Shown: in pieces, positions 26,318 through 35,790 of the stretch
How the letters are laid out: the number at the start of each line of letters is the position of its first letter
How positions within the stretch are numbered: position 1 is the stretch's first letter
Assembly: GCF_901482445.1 (NCBI RefSeq)
Contig: NZ_LR590477.1
Coordinates: forward strand, 930,001 to 994,000
Direction of reading: 5' to 3'
DNA: 64,000 nt
From: Neisseria lactamica
GTDB lineage: Bacteria > Pseudomonadota > Gammaproteobacteria > Burkholderiales > Neisseriaceae
Translations under genes and position numbers: made by a program
The notes under the pieces: generated by a model
Told to the model about the DNA's origin: nothing
The model's database searches: none
Seen by the model: the letters and a program-made list of their open reading frames with translations, nothing else

Positions 26318-26827
26318 TTATTTGCGCCGGCGTGCGGCCATAATTTCGCCGATTTCGGTCAATTTTTCTTTAGGGATAAACGTTTTGCCCATGTCGAACA
26401 AAGGCTCTTCAATCGCCAGATGCACATCATATCCCGCCACAAAACGTTTGAACGTTTCCGCATCGGGGATATAGGCATTGTCTGCTTCGAGTTTGGCAAA
26501 TTCGGCGGAAACCGCCGCCCAGTTGTCGTGCAGTCCGATATGTTGGCGCAAAAGCTCGTCCACGCTTTCTTGGGCTTGCGGCGCATATTGCAGCAGCAGC
26601 GGGAAAAAGTTTTCTTCTTCGTCTTCATGATGCAACGGTGCGGCAACGTTGAAATACCGGGAGATTTGGCGGATGGTTTGCAAAACAATCTGATTGCAGC
26701 CGTTTTCGGCGATATAGTCCGACAACATAGCAACCTGATTGCAGAAACGGCGCACTTTGCCGTGGCAGGCATACAGCATTTCAATCGGTTCGGCAAAGGT
26801 AACGCTTTTGGTTTCAAACAGATTCAT
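26318..26827 (-). CDS. Hemerythrin HHE-domain protein
   Basis: 169 residues, helical. Candidate metal ligands are His in YACHGKVRRF, HHEDEEENFFPLL, HIGLHDNW and YDVHLAIEEPLFDMG, the spacing expected of a bacterial HHE domain that holds a di-iron centre. Such proteins sense or buffer oxygen, nitric oxide or iron. First of a two-gene leftward unit with the HI_0552-like gene. Confidence 0.85.
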   Translation of the reverse strand: MNLFETKSVTFAEPIEMLYACHGKVRRFCNQVAMLSDYIAENGCNQIVLQTIRQISRYFNVAAPLHHEDEEENFFPLLLQYAPQAQESVDELLRQHIGLHDNWAAVSAEFAKLEADNAYIPDAETFKRFVAGYDVHLAIEEPLFDMGKTFIPKEKLTEIGEIMAARRRK

Positions 26828-26912
26828 AGGATTTATTCTTAAATTAATGTTTCCAAATTATAACAAAACAGCCTGCGCAAGGCAGGCTGTCTGTTTTCGA
26901 GCTTCAAACGGA

Positions 26913-27479
26913 TTAATCGACCAAAGTCACTTTGCCGTTCATCAAAGCACCGTGCCCCGGGAAGGTGCAGGCGAATTTATATTCGCCGCCGGCCAATTTG
27001 GCAGGATCCAGAGTCAAAGAAGCTTCTTCGCCGCCGCCGATCAGTTTGGTGTGTGCAACAACGCGTGCATCATCAGGTTTAACGTAGTCGGTATCAGCCG
27101 CGCCAACGCCGTCTTTGAAAATACCGTCCATATCTTCGGCTTTGCCGATGACGATGTTGTGACCCATACTGGTTTTAGGTTGGGTACCGGTGTGTTTCAA
27201 AGTGATGGTAAATTCTTTACACGCTTTGCTGACTTGGATTTCTTTAGTGTTGAACTGCATAGCGTCGTTGGCTTCAACGGTAGTCGCGCAGTTGCCGGCG
27301 GCAGGGGCAGCCGCTTCGGCGGCAGGGGCTTCGGCGGCAGGGGCTTCAGGGGCGGAAGCCGTTTCGGCTGCGGGAGCCTCGGAAGCGGAAGTTGCTTCGG
27401 CAGCAGGCGCGGCAGGTTCTTGAGAGCAGGCAGCCAGACCGATGACGGCGGCAGAAATCAGGGCAAGATACGCTTTCAT
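26913..27479 (-). CDS. laz: Lipid-modified azurin Laz
   Basis: 188 residues. Lipoprotein signal MKAYLALISAAVIGLAAC, an H.8-like spacer of AAEAP-type repeats (about 22-60), then an azurin cupredoxin domain. The copper site is visible as HN in SMGHNIVI and as Cys, His and Met in YKFACTFPGHGALMNG. Acts as a surface-linked electron carrier and protects against oxidants in Neisseria. Start behind TTGGAGATT. Regions 27480-27760 upstream contain its promoter area but no gene I support. Confidence 0.96.
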   Translation of the reverse strand: MKAYLALISAAVIGLAACSQEPAAPAAEATSASEAPAAETASAPEAPAAEAPAAEAAAPAAGNCATTVEANDAMQFNTKEIQVSKACKEFTITLKHTGTQPKTSMGHNIVIGKAEDMDGIFKDGVGAADTDYVKPDDARVVAHTKLIGGGEEASLTLDPAKLAGGEYKFACTFPGHGALMNGKVTLVD

Positions 27480-27760
27480 GACAAATCTCCAATTGATGAA
27501 ATAATGTTCGGTTTTACGGAAATCAAAGTGCAACCGCCATTAACAAAACCTTGAAAAAGATTCCGCCGCGTTGCACAAACAGATGTTTCGGGGCGGCATT
27601 TTGCTGCAAACTTCGTTTAAAATCAAATCCCGCTTGCAAGTTTACAATCTTTTACCCAAAAAAGGGCAATTTTATCCCGAAGCTATTTCTTTAGTATTAG
27701 GGAAATCCTCCCCTTCCGCGCAAATATTAACGGATATTTACAACATCCCTACCTGCCGCC

Positions 27761-28183
27761 TTATTCCCCGTGCTTCCTGACCAGTTCCGCCAATGCCTCC
27801 GACAATTCGGGATGCCTGCCTTCCAAGTCTGCTGCCGCCGAGTTCAAACTTTCCAATGCGGCCGGACTCAAATGCAGGGTATTGGTTTTCGGCAGCCCTT
27901 CCCGCTTCGGCACAACCTTGACCGCAACGGAACGCACCGATTCATCCAAACCGGCCAGCTTCGGCAAGACCGACGGGGCAATCATCTTCAAACGCGATGC
28001 CGCCATATTGTTTGCCGCCAAAAGAATCAGCCTGCCGTCCTCGACGCAGGCTGTCTGAAAGTGGGGATGCAGGTTGGCGGGCAGCAGCCCCTTTACCGCC
28101 GCATCCAAACGCCGCCATTCCCCCGCCTGCCTCAAAAGCCCCGAAAGCAGCGCGTCCCGCCTGCCCAATTGTTCCAAATCCAT
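27761..28183 (-). CDS. dciA: DUF721/DciA family protein
   Basis: 140 residues. Pattern LEQLGRRDALLSGLLRQAGEWRRLDAAVKGLLPANLHPHFQTACVEDGRLILLAANNMAASRLKMIAPSVL is typical of the DUF721 proteins now called DciA, which load or assist the replicative helicase in bacteria lacking DnaC. Divergent position next to secA is common for the family. The C-terminal part is short. ATG 28183 is preferred; a GTG three codons upstream sits too close to GGGA. Confidence 0.8.
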   Translation of the reverse strand: MDLEQLGRRDALLSGLLRQAGEWRRLDAAVKGLLPANLHPHFQTACVEDGRLILLAANNMAASRLKMIAPSVLPKLAGLDESVRSVAVKVVPKREGLPKTNTLHLSPAALESLNSAAADLEGRHPELSEALAELVRKHGE

Positions 28184-28315
28184 AAAACACACGTCCCAAA
28201 AGATTGAAATGCCGCAAACGCGCCTTTAATTTTCAGACGGCATTGGCACTTTACGCAACCGCTTGTGATAAAATCGCATCTTCGCCCACTATTATATCAG
28301 GCGCAGGAATCATTC

Positions 28316-31066
28316 ATGCTGACAAACATCGCCAAAAAAATCTTCGGCAGCCGCAACGACCGGCTGCTCAAACAATACCGCAAATCCGTTGTCAAAACCA
28401 ACGCACTCGAAGAACAAATGAAAGCCTTGAGCGACGCGGATTTACAGACCAAAACCGCCGAATTCAAACAACGCCTCGCCGACGGCCAGACTTTGGATGA
28501 CATCTTGGTCGAAGCCTTCGCCGTCTGCCGCGAAGCGTCCCGCCGCGTGCTCGGTATGCGCCACTTCGACGTACAGCTTATCGGCGGTATGGTGCTGCAC
28601 GACGGCAAAATCGCCGAAATGCGTACCGGCGAAGGCAAAACCCTGGTCGCCACCCTCGCCGTCTATCTCAACGCGCTGGCCGGCAAAGGCGTGCACGTCG
28701 TTACCGTCAACGACTACCTCGCCTCGCGCGACGCAGGCATTATGGAGCCGCTCTATAATTTCCTCGGTCTGACCGTGGGCGTGATTATTTCAGACATGCA
28801 GCCGTTTGACCGCCAAAACGCCTACGCTGCCGACATTACCTACGGCACGAACAACGAATTCGGCTTCGACTACCTGCGCGACAATATGGTGACCGACCAA
28901 TACGATAAAGTGCAGCGCGAATTGAATTTCGCCGTCGTTGACGAAGTGGACTCCATCCTGATTGACGAAGCGCGTACCCCGCTGATTATCTCCGGTCAGG
29001 CAGACGACAACATCCGGCTCTACCAAATCATGAACACCGTCCCGCCCCACCTCGTCCGTCAAGAGACAGAAGAAGGCGAAGGCGACTACTGGGTAGATGA
29101 AAAGGCACATCAGGTCATCCTGAGCGAAGCAGGTCACGAACACGCCGAGCAGATTCTGACCCAAATGGGGCTGCTGGCAGAAAACGACTCGCTCTATTCC
29201 GCCGCCAACATCGCCCTGATGCACCACCTTATGGCGGCATTGCGCGCGCATACGTTATTCCACAAAGACCAACATTACGTTATCCAAGACGGCGAAATCG
29301 TCATCGTTGACGAATTTACAGGCCGTCTGATGTCCGGCCGCCGTTGGTCCGAAGGTCTGCACCAAGCCGTTGAAGCCAAAGAAGGCGTGGAGATCAAACG
29401 CGAAAACCAAACGCTTGCATCTATTACCTTCCAAAACTATTTCCGCCTGTACACCAAGCTCTCCGGTATGACCGGTACGGCAGATACCGAGGCTTTCGAG
29501 TTCCAAAGCATCTACAACCTCGAAACCGTCATTATCCCGACCAACCGCCCCGTACAGCGCAAAGACTTCAACGACCAGATTTTCCGTTCTGCCGAAGAAA
29601 AATTCGAAGCCGTCGTCAAAGACATCGAGGAATGCCACAAACGCGGACAACCTGTTTTAGTCGGCACAACCAGCATCGAAAACTCCGAACTGGTCTCCCA
29701 TCTTTTGCAAAAAGCCGGTCTGCCGCACAACGTTCTGAACGCCAAAGAACACGAACGCGAAGCCCTGATTGTCGCCCAAGCCGGCAAAGTCGGCGCGATT
29801 ACCGTTGCCACCAATATGGCGGGGCGCGGTACGGACATCGTATTGGGCGGCAACCTGAAGCACCAAATCGAAGCCATCCGGTCCGACGAAAACCTGAGCG
29901 ACGAAGAAAAAGCCGCACAAATTTCCGCATTGGAAAACGGCTGGCAGGCAGAACACGACAAGGTGATGGAAGCAGGCGGTTTGCACATCATCGGCACAGA
30001 ACGCCACGAAAGCCGCCGCATCGACAACCAACTCCGCGGACGCTCCGGCCGTCAGGGCGACCCCGGATCCAGCCGTTTCTACCTCTCGTTTGAAGACCCG
30101 CTGCTGCGCCTATTCGCACTCGACCGTGCCGCCGCCATCCTCAACCGCCTCGCACCCGAACGCGGCGTCGCCATCGAACACAACCTGCTGACGCGCCAAA
30201 TCGAAGGCGCGCAACGCAAAGTCGAAGGCAGAAACTTCGATATGCGCAAACAGGTTTTGGAATACGACGACGTTGCGAACGAACAGCGCAAAGTCATTTA
30301 CAGCCAGCGCAACGAAATTCTGACCAGCAAAGACATCAGCGACCTGATGAAGGAAATCCGTTTTGATGTCGTCGGCGGGCTTGTAGACCTCTATATGCCG
30401 CCGGAAAGTATGGAAGAGCAGTGGGATATTCCGACACTGGAAAACCGCCTGGCTGCCGAATTCAGGCTTCAGGAAGACATCCAGTCCTGGCTGAAGGCTG
30501 ATAATGCGATTGACGGTCAAGACATCAAAGAGCGCCTGATCGAACGCATCGAAAACGAATATGCCGCCAAAACCGAACTGGTCGGCAGGCAGGCAATGGC
30601 TGATTTTGAGCGCAACGTGATGTTGCAGGTCATCGACAACCAATGGCGCGAACACCTCGCCGCTATGGACTACCTGCGCCAAGGCATACACCTGCGCAGC
30701 TATGCCCAGAAAAATCCGAAGCAGGAATACAAACGCGAAGCCTTTACCATGTTCCAAGACCTGTGGAACGGCATCAAATTCCATATCGCCTCCCTGCTTA
30801 CCTCGGTTCAAATCGAACAAAACCCTGTTGCGGCGGTTGAAGAACAACCTGTCGGCAACATCCAATCCATCCATTCCGAATCGCCCGATATGGAAGAACT
30901 TTTGGGGCAATCGCAAACCGATCTGGTTACCGAGGCCTTTAATCCCGATGGGACGGATTTCAGCCCCGAAGCCTTGGAAGCGCGGGGGCAAATCGTCCAC
31001 CGCAACGACCCCTGCCCCTGCGGCAGCGGTTTGAAATACAAACAATGCCACGGCAAATTGGCTTAA
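28316..31066 (+). CDS. secA: Preprotein translocase ATPase SecA
   Basis: 916 residues. Motor of the Sec pathway at the inner membrane. Walker A MRTGEGKTLVATLA near 102-115, DEVDSILIDEARTPLIISG (Walker B region) near 208-226, motif TNMAGRGTDI near 500 and QLRGRSGRQGDPGSS near 570. The C-terminus has the SEC-C zinc motif CPCGSGLKYKQCHG that binds SecB and phospholipid. Start ATG 28316 behind CAGGAATC. It is monocistronic with an uptake-sequence terminator. Confidence 0.99.
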   Translation: MLTNIAKKIFGSRNDRLLKQYRKSVVKTNALEEQMKALSDADLQTKTAEFKQRLADGQTLDDILVEAFAVCREASRRVLGMRHFDVQLIGGMVLHDGKIAEMRTGEGKTLVATLAVYLNALAGKGVHVVTVNDYLASRDAGIMEPLYNFLGLTVGVIISDMQPFDRQNAYAADITYGTNNEFGFDYLRDNMVTDQYDKVQRELNFAVVDEVDSILIDEARTPLIISGQADDNIRLYQIMNTVPPHLVRQETEEGEGDYWVDEKAHQVILSEAGHEHAEQILTQMGLLAENDSLYSAANIALMHHLMAALRAHTLFHKDQHYVIQDGEIVIVDEFTGRLMSGRRWSEGLHQAVEAKEGVEIKRENQTLASITFQNYFRLYTKLSGMTGTADTEAFEFQSIYNLETVIIPTNRPVQRKDFNDQIFRSAEEKFEAVVKDIEECHKRGQPVLVGTTSIENSELVSHLLQKAGLPHNVLNAKEHEREALIVAQAGKVGAITVATNMAGRGTDIVLGGNLKHQIEAIRSDENLSDEEKAAQISALENGWQAEHDKVMEAGGLHIIGTERHESRRIDNQLRGRSGRQGDPGSSRFYLSFEDPLLRLFALDRAAAILNRLAPERGVAIEHNLLTRQIEGAQRKVEGRNFDMRKQVLEYDDVANEQRKVIYSQRNEILTSKDISDLMKEIRFDVVGGLVDLYMPPESMEEQWDIPTLENRLAAEFRLQEDIQSWLKADNAIDGQDIKERLIERIENEYAAKTELVGRQAMADFERNVMLQVIDNQWREHLAAMDYLRQGIHLRSYAQKNPKQEYKREAFTMFQDLWNGIKFHIASLLTSVQIEQNPVAAVEEQPVGNIQSIHSESPDMEELLGQSQTDLVTEAFNPDGTDFSPEALEARGQIVHRNDPCPCGSGLKYKQCHGKLA

Positions 31067-31080
31067 GCGTTTGAACGCAA

Positions 31081-31119
31081 ATGCCGTCTGAACATCCGGT
31101 TTCCGGCTTCAGACGGCAT
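31081..31119 (+). terminator. secA uptake-sequence terminator
   Basis: ATGCCGTCTGAA and TTCAGACGGCAT inverted pair 14 bp after the secA stop. Confidence 0.88.
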
Positions 31120-31209
31120 TTTGCCTGAACCGCCACATCCGACCGCCATTCCGAAAAATCCCGATTTCGTACCGTCCGTACCGAAAACAGGCATCCGCCC
31201 CGCCGAACT

Positions 31210-32982
31210 ATGATTCCATCCGATTTCATTGACGAGCTTTTAGCCAAAACCGATATTGTCGATATTATCGACGAGCAGGTTCCGCTGAAGAAAGGCGGGG
31301 CGAACTATATGGCGTGTTGTCCGTTCCACAAGGAAAAAACACCGTCTTTTTCGGTCAGTCCGACCAAACAGTTTTACCACTGTTTCAGTTGCGGGGCACA
31401 CGGCTCGGCGATTGGTTTTGTGATGGAACATCAGGGACTGTCGTTTCCGGAGGCGGTGCAGTTTCTTGCCGACCGCGTGGGTATGGTCGTGCCTAAAGTG
31501 CGCGGGCAAAACGATAATCCCGAAGTCCGTGCCGAGCGCAAGAAAAAACAGCAGACGCTGGAAGAAACGACGGCGGCGGCGGCTGATTTTTATGCGCAAC
31601 AGCTGAAATTCAATCCGGCTGCGAAGGCTTATTTGGACAAACGCGGCTTGAGTGCCGAAGTCATCGCGCATTATGGTTTGGGCTACGCGCCCGACGGCTG
31701 GCAGCCTTTGGCGCAAGTGTTCCAACCGTACCCGAATACCGCGTTGGTGGATACGGGGATGGTGATTGACAATGAGGGACGGCATTACGACCGCTTCCGC
31801 CATCGGATTATGTTCCCCATCCGCAATCCGCGCGGGCAGGTGATCGGTTTCGGCGGCAGGGTGCTGGACGACTCGAAGCCGAAATATTTAAATTCTCCCG
31901 ATACACCTTTGTTTGACAAAGGGAAAAACCTTTACGGACTGTATGAAGGGCGTGCCGCTGTCAAGGAAGCAGGACGAATTTTGGTGGTCGAAGGCTATAT
32001 GGACGTGGTCGCGCTGGCGCAGTTCGGCGTGGGCTACGGCGTAGCGGCTTTGGGTACGGCAACGACGGCAGAACACGTCAAAATCCTGATGCGGCAGGCG
32101 GACAGTATTTATTTCTGTTTCGACGGCGACAGTGCGGGACGCAAAGCGGCTTGGCGCGCGCTGGAAAACGCGTTGCCGCAGTTGAAAGACGATAAATCGC
32201 TGCATTTTTTGTTCCTGCCGGAAGAACACGACCCCGACAGTTACATCCGCGCCTACGGCAAGACGCAATTTGAAGACGCGCTGTTGAATCAAAGCAAGCC
32301 TTTGTCGGAGTATTTCTGGGAACACCTTTCAGACGACCTCAATCTCAATACGCAGGAAGGCAAGGCGGAATTGGTGAAAACCAGTTCGCCGCTTTTGGTG
32401 CAAATCACCGCGCCGGCATTGGGTTATTTGTTGAAACAACGGCTTAGCGAACTGGTCGGCATCGACCCCGACAATCTCGCCCAACTGCTCGGACAGGAAG
32501 TGCCGAAGCGGCACGTCAAACAAAAAAACTACAAACTGCCCCCGATTTCCGTCAAGCAGCCCGTTATGCCGACATTGGTGCAACGGCAAATCCGCAGCCT
32601 CTTGATAAATCCGGATTGGGCTGCATATATAGACCTGCCCGATTATCTGGCGTTGGACGGCGATTTCGCCTGCCTTGCCAACCTCGCCGAAACCATTAAA
32701 AACCATCCTTCCGTGCCGGCAACCGCGCAGATTTTGGAACATATGCGCGGTTCGCCCTACGAGGAAACAATCAACCGCATCTTCCGGTCGGCCCTTCAAT
32801 CGGAAGAAATGGAAGGCGGCGGCGAAGAAGATTGCGAAAACTTCCAAATCGGCATCAAAAAACTGCTCAATGAGTTAAAATACAGCCAAATCGAAGCATT
32901 GAAACAAAAAAGCCTGCAATCCGGCTTAAATGAAAGCGAGAAAAAACTTTTGCTGTCGCTGCTGACCGCAAAACAAAATTGA
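31210..32982 (+). CDS. dnaG: DNA primase
   Basis: 590 residues. Makes RNA primers at the fork. N-terminal zinc domain CCPFHKEKTPSFSVSP ... FYHCFSCGAHG (CHC2, about 38-64), RNA polymerase domain with GRVLDDSKPKYLNSPDTPLF, the TOPRIM block VVEGYMDVVALAQFG near 263 and CFDGDSAGRKAAWRALE near 307, and a C-terminal helicase-binding domain. Part of the dnaG-rpoD pair of the macromolecular-synthesis operon. An AG-muc-type uptake sequence (complement of AGGTCGTCTGAA) occurs near 32325 within the gene. Confidence 0.98.
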   Translation: MIPSDFIDELLAKTDIVDIIDEQVPLKKGGANYMACCPFHKEKTPSFSVSPTKQFYHCFSCGAHGSAIGFVMEHQGLSFPEAVQFLADRVGMVVPKVRGQNDNPEVRAERKKKQQTLEETTAAAADFYAQQLKFNPAAKAYLDKRGLSAEVIAHYGLGYAPDGWQPLAQVFQPYPNTALVDTGMVIDNEGRHYDRFRHRIMFPIRNPRGQVIGFGGRVLDDSKPKYLNSPDTPLFDKGKNLYGLYEGRAAVKEAGRILVVEGYMDVVALAQFGVGYGVAALGTATTAEHVKILMRQADSIYFCFDGDSAGRKAAWRALENALPQLKDDKSLHFLFLPEEHDPDSYIRAYGKTQFEDALLNQSKPLSEYFWEHLSDDLNLNTQEGKAELVKTSSPLLVQITAPALGYLLKQRLSELVGIDPDNLAQLLGQEVPKRHVKQKNYKLPPISVKQPVMPTLVQRQIRSLLINPDWAAYIDLPDYLALDGDFACLANLAETIKNHPSVPATAQILEHMRGSPYEETINRIFRSALQSEEMEGGGEEDCENFQIGIKKLLNELKYSQIEALKQKSLQSGLNESEKKLLLSLLTAKQN

Positions 32983-33169
32983 CCGGCGGATTCCGCCACC
33001 CGTAAACCCGTTATGCCGTCTGAAAAGCATTCACCCCGGCTGCAACAACGACACCTGCAGAACACCCATCCCCAAAAGCCTTCAGACGGCATCAGAGTAC
33101 CCTACTCTGCCACGCCTTCAGGTGCGTCCAAACGCAAACCGTCGGCACCTTACCAACAGAAAGCAGACA

Positions 33170-35098
33170 ATGTCCAAAAACCAAAATCACGAAGAATACC
33201 AAGACGATACCCGCCCCCTGACGATTGAGGAACAACGCGCGCGCCTGCGCCAACTCATCATTATGGGCAAAGAACGCGGCTACATCACCTACTCCGAAAT
33301 CAATGACGCACTGCCCGACGATATGTCCGATGCCGATCAAATCGACAACATCGTCAGTATGATTTCCGGTTTAGGCATCCAAGTTACCGAACACGCCCCC
33401 GATGCGGAAGACATATTGTTAAGCGACAATGCCGCCGTTACCGACGATGATGCCGTCGAAGAAGCCGAGGCCGCCCTTTCCAGCGCAGATTCCGAGTTCG
33501 GCAGGACGACCGACCCCGTCCGTATGTATATGCGCGAAATGGGGCAGGTCGACCTGCTGACCCGCGAAGACGAAATCATCATCGCCAAAAAAATCGAAAA
33601 CGCCCTGAAAAATATGGTTCAGGCCATCTCCGCCTGCCCGGGATCCATTGCGGAAATCTTAGAACTCATCGAAAAAATCCGCAAAGACGAAATCCGCGTC
33701 GACGAAGTCGTAGAAGCCATTATCGACCCGAATGAAGTATTGCTCAACGAATTGGGCTTGGGACACTTGGAAACCACAGTGCCCGAGAAACCTTCCAACG
33801 ACAATTCGGATGAAAACGAAGACGACGAAGAGTCGGAAGAAGATGCGGATGAAATCTCGGCAGCCAATCTCGCCGAATTGAAACAAAAAGTCATCGGCCA
33901 CTTTGCCCAAATCGAAAAAGACTACAAAAAAATGATCGGCCGCTTGGAAAAACACCACAGCCGGCACAAAGACTATCTCGCCTACCGCGATGCCATCGCC
34001 AACAAACTTTTGGAAGTCCGCTTCGCCACCCGCCAAATCGACAGCCTCAGCAGCAGCCTGCGCGGAAAAGTAGAAAACATCCGCAAACTCGAACGCGAAA
34101 TCCGCGACATCTGCCTCGACCGCGTCCATATGGAACGCGACTACTTCATCCAAAACTTCCTGCCCGAAATCACCAATCTGCAATGGATTGAAGAAGAGAT
34201 CGCCAAAGGCAGGGTTTGGAGCAACGCACTCGACCGCTTCCGCCACGCTATTCTCGAAAAACAAACCGAGTTGGCGGATATGGAAAAAGAAACCCGCATT
34301 TCCATCGAAGAGTTAAAAGAAATCAACAAAAATATGGTGTCAAGCGAAAAAGAAACCGCAGCCGCCAAACAGGAAATGATTCAGGCAAACTTGCGCCTCG
34401 TCATTTCCATCGCCAAAAAATACACCAACCGGGGCTTGCAGTTCCTTGATTTGATTCAGGAAGGCAACATCGGCCTGATGAAGGCGGTCGACAAGTTCGA
34501 ATACCGCCGGGGCTACAAATTCTCCACCTACGCAACCTGGTGGATCCGTCAGGCAATCACCCGCTCGATTGCCGATCAGGCGCGTACCATCCGCATTCCG
34601 GTTCATATGATTGAAACCATCAACAAGATGAACCGCATCTCGCGCCAGCACCTTCAAGAAACCGGCGAAGAACCCGATTCTGCCAAACTTGCCGAACTGA
34701 TGCAGATGCCCGAAGACAAAATCCGCAAAATCATGAAAATCGCCAAAGAGCCGATTTCGATGGAAACCCCCATTGGCGACGACGACGATTCGCACTTGGG
34801 CGATTTCATCGAAGATGCCAACAATGTTGCGCCGGCCGATGCGGCAATGTACACCAGCCTGCACGAAGTAACCAAAGAAATCCTCGAAAGCCTGACACCG
34901 CGTGAGGCAAAAGTCCTGCGTATGCGTTTCGGCATCGATATGAACACCGACCACACGCTGGAAGAAGTCGGCAGACAGTTTGACGTAACGCGCGAACGCA
35001 TCCGACAAATCGAGGCAAAAGCACTCCGCAAGCTGCGGCATCCGACAAGAAGCGACCGTTTGAGAAGTTTCTTGGACAGCGAAGACAGCAAGCTATAA
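33170..35098 (+). CDS. rpoD: Primary sigma factor sigma-70
   Basis: 642 residues. Region 1.1 (RLRQLIIMGKERGYITYSEINDALPDD), region 1.2 (DPVRMYMREMGQVDLLTREDE), an acidic non-conserved insert (about 205-235), then region 2 (RLVISIAKKYTNRGLQFLDLIQEGN, KFSTYATWWIRQAITRSI), region 3 and the region 4 helix-turn-helix (TLEEVGRQFDVTRERIRQIEAKAL). Start at MSKNQNHEE; the upstream frame to 33122 is rejected. Followed directly by a strong terminator and then by the CRISPR island. Confidence 0.98.
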   Translation: MSKNQNHEEYQDDTRPLTIEEQRARLRQLIIMGKERGYITYSEINDALPDDMSDADQIDNIVSMISGLGIQVTEHAPDAEDILLSDNAAVTDDDAVEEAEAALSSADSEFGRTTDPVRMYMREMGQVDLLTREDEIIIAKKIENALKNMVQAISACPGSIAEILELIEKIRKDEIRVDEVVEAIIDPNEVLLNELGLGHLETTVPEKPSNDNSDENEDDEESEEDADEISAANLAELKQKVIGHFAQIEKDYKKMIGRLEKHHSRHKDYLAYRDAIANKLLEVRFATRQIDSLSSSLRGKVENIRKLEREIRDICLDRVHMERDYFIQNFLPEITNLQWIEEEIAKGRVWSNALDRFRHAILEKQTELADMEKETRISIEELKEINKNMVSSEKETAAAKQEMIQANLRLVISIAKKYTNRGLQFLDLIQEGNIGLMKAVDKFEYRRGYKFSTYATWWIRQAITRSIADQARTIRIPVHMIETINKMNRISRQHLQETGEEPDSAKLAELMQMPEDKIRKIMKIAKEPISMETPIGDDDDSHLGDFIEDANNVAPADAAMYTSLHEVTKEILESLTPREAKVLRMRFGIDMNTDHTLEEVGRQFDVTRERIRQIEAKALRKLRHPTRSDRLRSFLDSEDSKL

Positions 35099-35101
35099 AC
35101 C

Positions 35102-35136
35102 AAAAAACCGCAGATTTCAAATACCTGCGGTTTTTT
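35102..35136. terminator. Bidirectional terminator between rpoD and cas4
   Basis: AAAAAACCGCAG and CTGCGGTTTTTT form a perfect 12-bp stem. The rpoD stop is 3 bp to the left and the cas4 stop codon begins 1 bp to the right. Confidence 0.93.
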
Positions 35137-35137
35137 C

Positions 35138-35788
35138 TTACACAATAAACAACGCTTCCACATATCCCACACTCCCATCCCGTTTCGCCAACAACTCCGG
35201 CTGGCATATCTCCGCCAGCGAGCAGGCTTTGCAGCGTTTGCCGTAGTCGGGCGGTGGGGTTTGTCCGCTGTTTAAGAGTTCGCGCACGGCGGCTATAGTT
35301 GCGAGGGTTTGGGCGCGCAGGTCGTCTGAAAACACGACGGGGACACGGCGGCGGGTTTGCATATACCACAGTGCGCCCTCAGAGACGGTTTGCCCTGTCA
35401 TTTCCTCTAGGCACAAGCCTTGGGCGCAAAGCTGGATTTCGTCCATCGGGTCAGGTTTGGGCTTGCCGCGTTTGTATTCCACGGGTTTCAGACGGCCTGT
35501 TTTCGTTTCCACTTCCACCAAATCCAACACGCCGCTGATGCCCGGTTTTTCCGCCGAAACGTGTACCGTCCGCTCAAAGCGCACGCCCTTGCGCGTTTCC
35601 GGCTCACCCGAATCCACCCGCTCATGCAGTGCCTTGCCCTGCGCGGTCAAATAGTTCTCCGCCCACGCCTGTTCATTGTGAATCAACGCGCATTGCCGCG
35701 GGCAGAAGGCGTAGTGTTGCAGGGCGGAAAGGGGAATCAGGCGCGTGTCCTGATTTTCCCCTTGGGTTTCAGTTGAAAGTGCGGTCAT
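35138..35788 (-). CDS. cas4: Cas4 nuclease of the type I-C locus
   Basis: 216 residues. RecB-type exonuclease with an iron-sulfur cluster that trims prespacers with Cas1-Cas2 during adaptation. Seen: LSALQHYAFCPRQCAL (first Cys region), GVLDLVEVETKTGRLKPVEYKRGK (nuclease Asp, Glu, Lys), then CKACSLAEICQPELL with the other cluster cysteines. Starts 2 bp after the cas7 stop. Its last codons (ALFIV) run into the rpoD terminator, so the native 3' end may have been cut; no cas1 or cas2 follows, leaving it without its known partners. A perfect AG-muc uptake sequence (35319-35330) and a perfect AG-type one (35487-35498) lie inside. Confidence 0.93.
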   Translation of the reverse strand: MTALSTETQGENQDTRLIPLSALQHYAFCPRQCALIHNEQAWAENYLTAQGKALHERVDSGEPETRKGVRFERTVHVSAEKPGISGVLDLVEVETKTGRLKPVEYKRGKPKPDPMDEIQLCAQGLCLEEMTGQTVSEGALWYMQTRRRVPVVFSDDLRAQTLATIAAVRELLNSGQTPPPDYGKRCKACSLAEICQPELLAKRDGSVGYVEALFIV

Positions 35789-35790
35789 TT

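Noticed and set aside
27571..27780. 69-codon ORF upstream of laz
   Set aside because: No ribosome site or homology; it overlaps the end of dciA in antisense.
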